From: Vigna angularis
Lineage: Eukaryota; Streptophyta; Magnoliopsida; Fabales; Fabaceae
Length of the DNA stretch: 64,000 nt
Assembly: GCF_016808095.1 (NCBI RefSeq)
Contig: NC_068971.1
Coordinates: forward strand, 47,552,131-47,616,130
Direction: 5' to 3'
The translations under genes were made by a program, and so were the position numbers. The notes beneath the pieces are model-generated. The model was not told the origin of the DNA. It ran no database searches and worked only from the letters and a program-made list of their open reading frames with translations. This document shows positions 1 to 12,500 of the stretch, one piece after another (the first letter of the stretch is position 1; each line of letters starts with the position of its first letter).

Positions 1-830
1 GATTGTCTAGGACACGAGTCTCTTGGGAAACGATATCCGGTCTTACCGGTTTTATTACTTGAACGATTTGGTACACTTGCCAAAGTCTCATCACATACAC
101 AAACACAAACAAGTAGGGTGGACTAACATGCAACCAGTCATTTATAAAACATGCATAATTACTTTGATACACTCAACAAACCTCATATAATAATTATGTG
201 AGACACCCTCATACCATCATACAACAATCGCATCATAGATACTTATCCCATCATACCACAATCCCTAATAGACACTCATCCCAAGTAGGGTGAGCTAACA
301 TGCAATCAATCATTTATACAACATGCATAATTATTTTGATACACTCAACAAATATCATATAATAATTATGTCAGACACCCTCATACCATCATACAACAAT
401 CGCTTCATAGATACTCATCTCATCATACCACAATCCCTAATAGACACTCATCCCACAATACACAATAGAGACTCATCCCACAATACCCAATAAACACTCA
501 TCCCACAATACTCAATAGACACTCATTCCACAATACCCAATAGACAATCATCCCACAATACTCAATAGACACTTATTCCACAATACCCAATGGACACTCA
601 TCCCACAATACTCAATAGACACTCATTCGGATGATACGTTGATGAGCGGTCACAGGAGGTTATGCACTTGTGATGACTTCTACTTCTTCTTACAAATACA
701 CTTCCAAAATACTCAATACCATCCACAAGGTTAGTCATCAACACTATTGTTAACTTTCTGGCAAGTGTACCAAATCGTTCTAAGTAATAAACCGGTAAGA
801 CCGGATATCGTATCCCAAGGAACTCGTATA
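1..830. repeat. Composite repeat block with inverted flanks
   Basis: Bases 11-85 are an approximate reverse complement of bases 760-826; both contain GGCAAGTGTACCAAATCGTT in one orientation or the other, followed by GGTAAGACCGGATATCG. Between them lie two direct copies of a roughly 172-bp unit (111-282 and 283 onward, both starting AAGTAGGGTG) and a 25-bp tandem array. The flank motif recurs in direct orientation near 2580 and is one I associate with non-autonomous gypsy-type elements of legumes. I see no coding capacity; the 78-codon minus-strand frame here is built from the repeats. Confidence 0.7.
429..628. repeat. 25-bp tandem array, 8 units
   Basis: Eight consecutive 25-bp units begin at 429, 454, 479, 504, 529, 554, 579 and 604. 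Each starts CACAATAC or CACAATCC and ends CACTCATCC or CACTCATTC. From about the fourth unit on, the units alternate between a ..CCCAATAG.. and a ..CTCAATAG.. type, suggesting later growth by a two-unit (50-bp) step. There are no spacers between units. Confidence 0.9.
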
Positions 831-2500
831 ACACTTTACAATCGTGTAATAATTTAACTAACTTAGACTAAGAATAATCTTTTTTTTATATGATTATAGT
901 ACAATACAATTTAACTTCATATATATACGTGATAAAATGAACTTCTTAGAGACTAAATGATTAAAAATGGTTAATGGATGATGAAACAATATGGATTTGA
1001 GATGTTGGAGAATGATTGTAATTACTACACTATCATGCAAATGCAAATTCCTACTTCTTCAATTAATTGCTTATGTCAACCTTCCTACAATACTCAGACC
1101 CAATTCCTTGGTAGAAAGAGCCTAGACTCACTTTTGCAATTCCAATCCCTTAGTAACCTAGAAAGTTCATCTGCATTACAAATAGTGGTGGTTAAGACAA
1201 CTAAAGAGTCAAGCTCTATCCCTAGACACAATCTCCTTTAGGTGTTTATTCCAGTTCAAGATCCACATAATACTTTCCAATATCAAGTAAATCTAAGATT
1301 CATGCTATGGTTGATCAAGTCACAACAAGCTTTAAGAGAAGGAAATAAACACTCACAATCAATGAAAGAAGCTTAAATTCATTAAACACAAGTGCATTTA
1401 CATGAAAGTTTCGTAATTACATCATTCCCCAACAAATTGAATTTAGTTCTCCATAGTCATGGAGAACTTGAGCTTACAATGGAGGAAAATGGAAGAATGG
1501 GGATCCAAGGAGGAACAATGGAGAGTTCCCACTGGCCAAAACCAACTCCCTGAGGTCCAAAAATGGTCTTTCAAGCTTCAGCCGCCAAGAAGATAGCACC
1601 CTCAGTTCAAGAATGCTTTAAATAGGTCTAGGGTTCCAGGTCAGCAAAAGTCGCGCCCAGCCCCCCTCCTCAGAGGCGCCCAGGCGCGAAACTCGCGCAT
1701 AAAGTCGCACCCGGGCGTGAGCCTCTCGGTCACAGTCGCGCTCAGCGCCCTCTCTGTCATGCCTGGGCGCGAGCTTCTCGCATAAAATGGCGCCCGACGC
1801 CCTCCCTGTGGCGCCCGGGCGCGAGGCTTGCGCAGAATGTTGCGCCCAGCCCCCTTCTTCTAGGGCGCCCAGGCGCGAGATTCCTTCCCTACTCCTTCAG
1901 ACTCCTGCTTTTGTCTCTTTTCCTTGGCTCCCACTCTTGGTAATTACAATACTTCTCCAACAACTTGCAAATTGCCTACAAATTTGAGGAATTAATGATG
2001 AAAACTTGTATGTAGAGCTTAAGCTAGACTTATTCGCAAACTTAGATAAACAGGGAGGATTAAACATGTTTCAAGCTTCAAAAGGGTCGATTTGGTACGA
2101 AAGTTGGTTCAAAGACAACGGTAAAAATTGCCGTTATCAACTATGTCCAAAACCGGCACATAGACCAGGACCTCCTGCCCCTCTCACCACATAATTCATC
2201 CTTCTCTACTTGAGACTGAATGATCATTAGAGTATCAGGATAACCTCCAACGATAGGACCCTCAACATCAACATATACACGAATACCATATCCTTACAGA
2301 ATCTCTCCACGAGACTCATACCATGCTCATATTCCTCAACTCATATTATATCATTACAAAATCTCCTCATAATACTCATATCATGTTCAGATGCATAAAT
2401 TCAAATCCAATATAATAAAATACAATCATCATAGAATTCATACAAAATGAATATATCACAAAATAAATTAACAATACTAAAATATCCCCATAAATGGTCA
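760..2500. mobile_element. Decayed non-autonomous LTR-type element, copy A
   Basis: This stretch shares ordered landmarks with 2575-3600: the GGCAAGTGTACCAAATCGTT motif; CCCTTGGTAGAAAGAGCCTAG against CCCTTAGGTGAAAGAGCCTAGG; a segment reading AGTTCTCCAT.GTCATGGA; and GC-rich material rich in GCGCCC. After about 2160 come CTCTCACCACATAATTCATC and GAGTATCAGGATAACC, which recur at about 6080-6150. No reverse transcriptase, protease or gag frame survives. Family assignment (gypsy-type, legume) is inference from recognised motifs. Confidence 0.55.
1651..1880. repeat. GC-rich degenerate tandem block (GCGCCC..GGGCGCGAG)
   Basis: Four to five degenerate units of about 50 bp occur here, each containing TCGCGCCCAG or GCGCCCGACG near the start and GGCGCCCRGGCGCGAG near the end. 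They are much richer in GC than the surrounding DNA (my reading, not computed). The arrangement looks like a minisatellite inside the retroelement remnant. Open frames crossing it are by-products of low stop-codon density. Confidence 0.7.
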
Positions 2501-2564
2501 CCGGAGAAGAATCAAATGTTTGACGAATCAAACTCACCATAAACGCCAGTACATATGACTAGTT

Positions 2565-4345
2565 GTTAATCTCTTTGGCAAGTGCACCAAATCGTTCAAG
2601 TAATAAACCATGGTAAGACCAGGTATCGTTTTCCCAAGAGACTCGTAATACTAGAAAATTGTGCGATTAACAACTCATCTAGACTCAAGAACAACTCATC
2701 ATTTAAGAATATGTGCAAAAAGATAAATTCACAAGTAATTACAAGGTTGGACTTTGGTATTGAAGGCACTTGGAAATGGAAAAGACTAGAAATGGTATGA
2801 AATGACATTGTTAAGGTTAGTTTTCACCAATGCACTCTTGTGTATAACCCATTTCATCTCCTCTCTATCAATTTACTAAAGTCAATCACTAAAACACTCT
2901 AGCCCTAATCCCTTAGGTGAAAGAGCCTAGGTTTTCCTTATCAAACTTCAATCCCTTGGACAATCTAACAAGCAAACCCACATTAAGAACTAGGATCTAA
3001 GACAACATGTGAATCATATCACATCCCTGGCTCAATGACCCACAAGGACTCTTATTTCAGTTCAAGATTTCATATCCTATCCCTGGCTCAATGAAACCCC
3101 AAAATCAAGTCATGAACGTCCCCATTACATGCAAGCTTTAAGATCGGAAACAAGAATACTAGTAATAGATAGAAAAGGCATTTATAAATACGAAACAAGC
3201 ATTCATTACACAAGAATTCATAGGTTACATCTAATCCTAACAAGATGAATCTGGTTCTCCATTTCCATGGATAACCCTAAAGCTTACAAACATGGAAGAT
3301 GGAAGAAGAAGGAGACCCAAAGGAAGAGGATGAGATGTTCCCACAAGCTCCTCGCGCCCTCCATGAGCTCCAGACGTGAAATCGCGCCTCCAAAGAACCA
3401 AAGACCCCTTTTTTCTTTCTGCCTCGTGAGTATATATATTGCCCGAATTCTCGCTTAAGCTAAATTATTCTCGCTTAAGTGAGAATAAACTTCTTGGAGA
3501 AGATAGTCATTCTCGCTTAAGCTAAATTATTCTCGCTTAAGCGAAAATGACATTTAAATCAATGACTTCCTGGATCACCGAGACTCTTCAATGTAATGGA
3601 GGATCTTTCTAACATCGAAATAGATAAAAAAAAACAAGGGATTAGAGTATTATTTATGTAATGTAGCTCAAAATATAGATAAATACTAAAACTAAATAAA
3701 AGAGAGGATTTAAGCAAGTAATAAGCTAAAGAAGAGTTGATTTTGCTACTAAAATGATGCTTAGATAATGGTAAGAATTAACATTATCACTAGTCACAAC
3801 CTACTGGATTTGACCAAGGTTGCTCTATGATCAGGGATGTACCAACTCCGGTTTTTAAGATTCCTCTATCCTACCATCACAATTATAATTCATAATTCCA
3901 TATCTACCAAAATAACATGAATTCATCAGAAATTTTCATTCCAACAAGATATATTGCACAATAATTTAATAGTACATAATCTGTTCAACAAGATTTAAGT
4001 TAAAAATTGGTCGAGTAGACTTCCAGGAAAGAGAGGTGCATCACAATGGACAACTTAAGTATCAAGTCTTTCCTTAGCCAAAGTGTTCATCAACTAGTTT
4101 TAACAAATTTCTTATTTACAGATTCAAAACAACAACATATAATATTAACACAGAAATTCAATATAGATAGATATACAGTAAGCACATATGTTTTTCATTA
4201 ACAGTATTCACACAGAATTTCAAGACATGAATAGTAATAAAACAATACTAAATCATAATATAAAAGCTTAGAAACAATATTTGATTCTTCCTCTCTTCGT
4301 GCAGAATAGCCTCCCCTCTCATGGCTATTTATAGTCCAAAAGTTT
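2565..4345. mobile_element. Decayed non-autonomous LTR-type element, copy B
   Basis: This is a second, diverged copy of the element seen at 760-2500. It starts with TTGGCAAGTGCACCAAATCG and carries the same ordered landmarks up to about 3400. It then diverges into two copies, 62 bp apart (about 3447 and 3509), of a segment containing TTCTCGCTTAAGC twice. The following part to about 4345 (a purine-rich stretch, then CTCTCATGGCTATTTATAGTCC) looks like typical internal retroelement sequence but holds no intact frame. Boundaries are approximate and no target-site duplication was identified. Confidence 0.5.
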
Positions 4346-5149
4346 TACTATTCAACAATTTTTTAATATTATTTTATTATATTAATACTTTAATCACCAC
4401 TTGACATATTGGATCCCTCAATAATGCTTTCAAACCTGAAGTGCTTTATCCACTATCAATATTTTAATTTATTTGCTTTTTATTTTTTTTTAAAACAAAA
4501 AGGTAGAAAAGAGTTTGAACCCATGTTCTTGAAATCACCACAATTTTCTACCATTTAAGCTATCAAAATTTCTTATTTAGCTTTTCACATTTTATTTTTA
4601 CATAAACTTATTATATTTTCTATTCACTAAGAAATTTATTATTACTAGTAATAAAATTGTTACTATTAAGATAAATATTTTTCATGGATCTTAGATTGAA
4701 AAATAATGTTGTATATTATTTTAAATATTTAACAATATGATGATATTAAGTTTGATTTCACATTGGTATAAACTTTTAATAATCAAATCTTAATGCCTCA
4801 ATAAAGTAATCATATTCTTTTGAAAAATTGTCCCGAGTTAAAAAATAATAATCAATGGCTAAAAAGTAAAAAGAATAAAGTAAACAAAACGTAGAATAAA
4901 AAACTCAAAACAAAATCTTAACTCACCTAAAAATACTGGAAACAATTTTATTTTTTAACATAAGAACAATACACGTTTATTTATTTATTAGTTAATGTAA
5001 TTATAAAATTTTAACACTTTAAAAAATGAATACCGAAAACAAAATAGATAAATTAGTGCTGTAAAAAAGCTTCTTCTTTCTTCTTTCTCTGTTCCCAGAC
5101 TTCATCTGGAGCCAGTTACGCACAGAGCGTTGGAGGATTTAACAACAAT

Positions 5150-5330
5150 TAGACATGATTAGATGGACCTATGTTCTAATCATATCTGATCCTTGAGTTA
5201 CTTCTGTAGCCAACAACGTGAGAAAACCAATGTTCCCGTAAACATGGTACAACAAGGATTGAAATTTGATGATATAACATTTGTTGCTGTTACGTACAGC
5301 AAACACTGAAAAGACTGCATTGGCGGGTGG
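5150..5330 (+). pseudogene. Relic of a pentatricopeptide-repeat (PPR) gene
   Basis: Plus-strand translation from about 5238 reads VNMVQQGLKFDDITFVAVTY then SKH and a stop. This fits the PPR consensus 'EMVQQGLKPDDITFVAVLTACSH' closely in spacing and residues. Upstream, in other frames, WTYVLIIS resembles the 'SWTSLIISGY' part of a PPR unit. Stops and frameshifts interrupt it on all sides, and no start codon or full-length frame exists. PPR proteins normally act in organellar RNA processing, but this fragment cannot be functional as a protein. The sequence to about 5520 is similarly GC-richer and may be more of the same relic. Confidence 0.4.
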
Positions 5331-6039
5331 GGTTGGCTATGAAGAGCTCATCTACGTGCCAGCTGTCCAAGGAGACCAGAGCAATGTTAGAGAATCGACC
5401 GGAAACCACCCTGTGCGGTGGCAAATCATTGTCTAGTGTTTTTGGGACAAACATCACATTGAAACCGACGACAGAGCTTCGTAGGTAGAGAGGAGTATGG
5501 CTCCCCAAACTTCTTACAAACCTTAATCCAATGAGTTTAAAAGTTTGTACTTATATATATTAATCGTATCTTTTATCTTTACTTAATGTAACACATTCAA
5601 ATCACTTACTTTTAATATGTACATGTATACATTTGAAATGATTTATATGTTACTAGGTTTTTTTTTTTCACGAATAAATTATAATATTTTAAAACTGTGT
5701 TAAATATTATCTACATTTTAATTATTTTTGATAAAATTTATATTAAAAAATATAATTTTAAAGTTTTTATTTATTAAACACATTGAATAAAACTACGTCA
5801 GAAATAATCTTTACTTATTAAAATTGTTTATACACAATTTTAGGCCAAAATTACACTTTAATTTTTTATTTCTACAACACTGACTAATTCTATTAATGTC
5901 TTTTATTTTTCAAATTTATTTCTTATATTTTATTCTTTTTTTGCTTGTAAACATTTAAGTAATAACATACCACTACTAAAATATCACATATATTTAAAGT
6001 ATTACATTTACATAAAGTATATTAGTCCCTTTAATCGTC

Positions 6040-6530
6040 ATAAGAACCTTGCGACTATTCTTAATGACAAGATCTTTTGCATCTCTCACCACATGACTCG
6101 TTCTACTTTGTATGAATCTTGAATAAGTATTAGAGTATTAAGATAAACTTTTAGTACTGACTCCTTACATCAATGCACATACGACTAATTACATCGAATG
6201 AGATTTCCTTCCCTAGAATCCCTTACATTCTCATCATTTCATACCTCTTCATCATACATACTTTACACTTCACATCACACATTCTCAGATACACGTCACA
6301 AACCAATTATCATTTTAACATCATAAAACCTTACATTAAACACACCAAAAGAAAACATATAAAATAGAGTCAGACTTTGTAATTTCGCTCAACGAGAATA
6401 TCTACTTGCTCAACAAGTAGTGTCTAAAAGCTAACCCACTTAGCGACTAGGTAACTCGTATAACGAAAAAATCACTAGAATTGAAAGACTCAAAACCCTT
6501 CTATAAACCCTTCTATAAATTATTGTATAT
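6040..6530. mobile_element. LTR-type remnant related to 2160-2260
   Basis: CTCTCACCACATGACTCG, then a Ser/Leu-like stretch and AGTATTAGAGTATTAAGATAAAC, match in order CTCTCACCACATAATTCATC and ATTAGAGTATCAGGATAACC at 2185-2250. Near 6385-6480 are TTCGCTCAACGAGAA and CACTTAGCGACTAGG, decayed versions of the CTCGCTTAAGCGAG theme at 3450-3550. No termini or coding sequence are recognisable. Confidence 0.4.
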
Positions 6531-6539
6531 TTGACCTTC

Positions 6540-9500
6540 CTTGATTTTGTGAAATTAAATTATACTTAAATATCACTACTTTAATATTAATTTGAAAAAT
6601 TAATCTTATATTTCTTTTAAAAGTTTTTTTCTAAAATTATTGTTCAAATTTATCTTAGATAAATTATAAAAGATAAATTATACTTATTAACTTGTAAAAA
6701 CTATTTTTAACTTATAAATAAAATACTTTTTTTTTCTTTTGTAAAAATATATGTTGAGAAATTCGTCCAAAGCAATCCATGTATGTTTTCATTCTCATCA
6801 GTCAACTTTGTGTAACATTTTTATTAATTTTCTATTTTTTAAAATTAATATCAAATATTTAAACTTAATAATATACAAAACAACATCGTCCCTCCAAATT
6901 TGTAATCTTTAAACAGTTTTGAAAATATTTGTTGTTAAAATTGCATACTGTCTCTTGCTCTTAATCCAGTAAAATTTGTTGTACTACAAAACTTGTATTA
7001 AACCCTAATGGTAAAATTAAAAGTAAAACTCAGCCCAAATAATGCATAATAAAAAAAATACAGGGAGATGGCCCCATTGTTGGAAAAGATGGTAATTGTG
7101 GGACGAGAAGAAGGGACATGGAGAAGCAGAGGGTCCACTGAATCACATGCATTTTGCAGTTGAAGATTGAAAGAAAAGCACACTATTTAAGTTTTGAAAG
7201 AAAAACACACTATTTAATGAATTGATTTGTGTGTGAAGTGTGAAAGTGTTCATATGTTCTTCGAGTGGTGTCTTCATAAGTCCTTATCATCCCCAACATC
7301 ATATTTAATACTCTTATCAAATTCCTCCCATCATTTCAATTATCGATTGTGTGTTGTGTCACCAATAAAATAAAACTATACCCAGGAAACTCTCAGCCTC
7401 TCTTTTATCTTCATTTTTTTCTCCTTCCTATAAATCTTTTCCTTTTTTGAAGATGATTTTCATGAAATTAATGCTTTCATTAACTGCTATTATATTTATA
7501 GAAATTGATTGATATGTCACCAAATCCACATTTAGAAAGAATAAATAATGTAATAAGACAAAAGGAATAAAAAAAAAGTAATTAACATGTATAAATTAAA
7601 TTTATTATTGTATGATATTTTTGGTATAGATGACTGTGGGACAATTGATTCGCAGACTCGAAGAAAAAGTGTGAGACAAACTAAATATTTCAGTTCACTA
7701 ATTCGTTAGACCCGTTCTAGATAACTTGCTGCCTGTAAATACTAACAATGAGTTGACCCATATAGTCTGCATTACTTAAATTTTTAAAGTCAAGCAACTC
7801 TAGTATAACCGATAGTATGTTTCATTTAAGTAACTTCTTCATTGGCTTTCGATTTTTTTATTTTAATAGGCTTGTAATTGAAAATTATAAATATGATTTA
7901 ATAAATTTTACTCGTTGGCAATAATATCTAAACGCGTAAATTTTACTCTTTTAAACGGGTTCTTTGAATTCGGAAGTTTCCTCTATTGATTTCGCACCAT
8001 CTTATCTTCTAAATTTTGATTATAAAAACAGTCAGTTTCTACCTTAAACTGTTATAACTACTACATGTACAGAAATTTCAAATAAAAAAAAGTTATAACG
8101 AAGTAGAAGTTTCAAATAACTACGATTACTATGAATAACTTTTCCAACTACCAAAACGTGCTGATTCAAGTGACTATGACGTGTAGAAACAAATACTGAC
8201 TTTCATTTCAAAGAATACTTAAAGAAAAGGAAAAGTGGTGTTTCGCCTTGCATGTAACATAATCAAGGTGAACGTTTTCGGCTCCCCACCACTGCCCATA
8301 GAAAAAATTGTATTGTAAAACGAGTCGATTTTTTTAAAAAACAATGGCTGAGAATGAGACAATTTTTCATTTCAAATGCATACTTCAAAACGAAAGTTGC
8401 TCTTTCATGCATGCATGTAATACAAAGTGAAACTGTTTTGGCATCGCTGTAACAAGCCCACAGAATGTTGTGTTGCAAAACAATGGCTGGGAATGAAACA
8501 AGGACAGTTGTCCTAGGTTTAATCAAAGCTCATAAAAATGTATTAACTTGTGATGCCAATTACGTTTTCCGTTCATCCAAATGTTAATGCTGCACTTTCT
8601 TTGCAATGAAGTGTTAATCACGCCAATCTTCTATATATGCCTCTAATGGAATGTGTGTCAAATGATGAAGACAGCAAGAACACCCCATGGTTGGGAAATT
8701 AGTGTGGACTAGAGCTAAAGGATTAATAATCTAATTTTGTATTTAAATTTTTACTTTGTTTTGGTCTTTATATTCTTTTTGTTTAATTTGAATTCTAATA
8801 TTTGGTTAATAGAATTAATATAGTCACTTTCATTAACATGTTTGAAAAGTTACTAAATGTTAATTTAATAAAAAAACTTAATTAGTAAATAATTTGATTC
8901 TTAATTTTTTTTATATATTTTTTTTATTCAATTAAATTCTTATATTACTTAAATATATATGATCTATTTTTTTTTCCTAACACAGTTCTATCGAGATCGT
9001 CTTATTTAGATCCAAGATTTTTATTTTTTTCTACTGCATCACCAAAACTGGACACATAAATGACTTTTGGGTTTGTATCCTAACTTTATGGAAGATGATG
9101 ATGATGAAAAAATGATCATATTATGCCCTGTAAAAAATATAGTGACTCATTGAGTTAGAAGAAAAATAAAAGATCAAATTATTAATTAAATCTTTTATTG
9201 AATAAATACGTGACTACTTTTCAAATGTTCGTTAACTCCAATTTAACGAACGGGTCACATTGATTCTATTTAACGAATATTAAAACACATTTGAATAAAA
9301 AACAACTATAAAAATATTGAATAAAAAACCTCAATATAAATACCAATTTATTCATTAAACCCTAAATATTTTGAATTTTTTGTTTTGCAATTCCAATTAT
9401 TAAACTCAATCAATATCCATCCATGTTCTTTTTTTATTTCGTTTCTTTTTTTTATTGTAGAATTCAATCTTTGTTTACAATAGTTAAAGAGCTGAAAAAA

Positions 9501-12500
9501 AAAATAGTGTTTATGTATAAAGCATTCATTTCTTTATTTTTAGACGTCTTTTTACAGAAAAAAAAATATTAATCACTGAAAAAGATAATATCTTAATCAT
9601 GATGGTAAATTTGAAATTGAAATATAAGAAAATAGTAACTACTCGCATTATTTTGACCATATCCATTATCAAATAGTGTTTATTTAGTTTAAAATGATAT
9701 TGTTGTCGATGTTATTATTTAATTTGAACCATAATTTCATTTCTCTAATTCGATTTAATTACCACCTTCCTTGTAATTATATATAGGAACTTGGCCTAAG
9801 ACCAACAATCATCTATGACTTGTTATAGTGTATATATATATATATATAAAAACGTTATATGCATGCCTTCTCCATAATTTTTTTTTATATATTTGTGTTC
9901 TCTCCACAGCTGTAAATTTGTATGCATGTCTTGTTTTGGGAGTACTAACTATAGAAAATACAACGTTTTAGCTAGGATTCTTAAAAAAACTATGCGTGTG
10001 TTGATTCACTAATGCTTAATGCGAATTGCAATAATAATACGAATCATTGGTTGAATATATTAAATCACATTTGTTTCCCTTCTCGATCTAAAGGAGGGAG
10101 TAAAGTTCAATTAATTAAGTAAAAAAAAATAGTTGAAGAGTGACAAGATTAATTGTTCCAGTTTGTGATTAATTGATCGTTGTTGTTGTTTTTATCAGAC
10201 AATAATAAATATATTAAATAAAAATAATTGGATTGTCTTAATTTGTGTATAATATACGAAAAGAAAATTAATGGAAGTAATATAACTTCTTTCATTTTAT
10301 GGTATTGAAAAAATATTTTTATTATAGTATCAAACATCAATTTCATCCAAGACTAAATTTTAAATCACGATCATATCCTACCCCTGAATCGGAATTATTA
10401 TAATTTAAGTCAAATTAATCAATTTGAGTCCTGCATTATACACCTATATTATGCATTTCAAAATGTGAGCATTTGACTGTTGTTGTTATTTCTCTTTTAC
10501 ATAGTCCATAGGCATGGATTAAACATTCAAGTATATACTCTCATTAAATTCGTAAATGCATTAATTAGGAAAAAAATAGTATAAATGTAAAAAGAAAATT
10601 TTGTTTTTGATAACAAAATATGAAAAATATGTGTTCTGAAATTAACTTATGGCATCTGTTTAATATTTTTTTATTAATTGATTTAATATAAGTTAAACCT
10701 AATCAATCTATCTAATTTAACTATATCTGAATAATTTGACAAATTAAATGATTGGAATAGATATTAAAATGTTAAATATAGATTATGTTAGATTAAGCAA
10801 GTTGAACTCAAACCCGATTTAATCCGACCGTCATTCAACCCTATATTTAATCGTAACATTTTATGGAATAATATAAACTTGATATTAAAGTTGAAGGGAC
10901 CATTCCTAAACATGAAAGGTGCCTAAACTTTAGCTATCATGTGGACGTGGTTGGTGGATCGGTGACCTTTTCTATATACCTACAAAATAAAATTATAGCA
11001 ATCCAACAAATTTAGGATCAATTTAATTTCAATTAAATATCTTTTGTGGATTTTTTTTTTTAATTTAGCCTGTAAAACAGTCGGGTACAATTAATTATGT
11101 TGCTTTCAAATCCATTTTATAAATAAGTTGTATGAGAAACATTATGTCAAATGTTGAATAATTGATTTTTATATTCTCTTTTACATCTAACAATAAAACT
11201 TTGACTTAATACCTGTAGATGGGAAATGTTTAGAAGTCATCCTGAAATGAGGGCTTGTAATAAGTGTTCCTCTATTTAAGTCTGAGGATCATGTTAAAAT
11301 ATATTATTTTTAAAAAAAAGTTCTAGAAAAATCTTATTGTTAGTTCAAAATTACCAAAATCATGAGTAGATTCAATAACTAAGAAGTGAGATCTAAAAAT
11401 GTTTGTGATTTATAATTAATTTCAATTATTAATATAAACCATACTAAAAAAAATATGCAATCGGGAGAGATTAAAAAAATATCACCAACAAAATGATATG
11501 TTTGTTTACTTTTATAATAATCATATTAAAAATAAAATATCACCAATAATATCATGTATATGATCACTAAACTTTGGAAACTACGAATATTATTTTAGAA
11601 AGATAATTTTATTTAAATTGAATAAAATATTAAACTTGAATTTATACATCCACGCTGAAACAATATTTTGTTAGCATATTCAAGAACTCTCGTATAGAAA
11701 TGTGAGCCAATAAAATGAAGATATTAGTCGATAAGCATTATTTATTTACATTTTCTTTTTTTGGTAAGATAGAAAATGATATTATATAATTATAAAAGAC
11801 CATCTTCAAGCAATAAGGAAACAAAAAGTCTAAACCGAGAAAATAAAGTTATAAAGAAAAGTGAATTGTAATGATGATAAAATGTTTTCTCTAGAAGAGA
11901 TAAGTTGGAAAGGAGAAAGATGAATGAATGCGGCGAAAATTAAAGTCAACCCTTCGAGGATCCTTTAACAAGGCAACGCTGCACTGCCACTAAATAAATG
12001 GTTGGACGGTGAAGGAATTGCTCCGAAAATTCAAACAAAGTCTTAAGAAACAAAAAATTGACTTAATATAATTATATGGGTTAGAAGTCTAAGTGAAAAT
12101 AAGACAAATTTTGTAATATATAACATTAAAAAATAATTAAATTATCAACAGATATATTTATTAGTAACTTGTTTGATGAAATTAGATTTACATCTAAGAT
12201 TTTCTTTTCTCAATTTTAATTTGTCCTCTCTTATTCAAAGTATAATGTTTATAATTCGATGTTTCTATCCTTGCTCTGCTTTCACGCTGTTGTGACGTGA
12301 ACCTATCGTGATATAAGGCTGCCGTGAACCTAAAAGTGACAACCATTTCATAAGTGCAACAAGACTATCAACTATATGAACCTTTTGGTGTGTAATATTG
12401 TTCTTCAATATAAAAATAGTATTCTTTCTTCTTTGTGTTTAAACGTAAAGCGAAATTGCAAAATGTGTCCTGGAAAGAGGGAGTTTTATTGAAAAGTAAG

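Noticed and set aside
429..628. Regular 25-bp repeats resembling a CRISPR array
   Set aside because: The units are contiguous with no spacers, the units vary, and the window is plant nuclear DNA.
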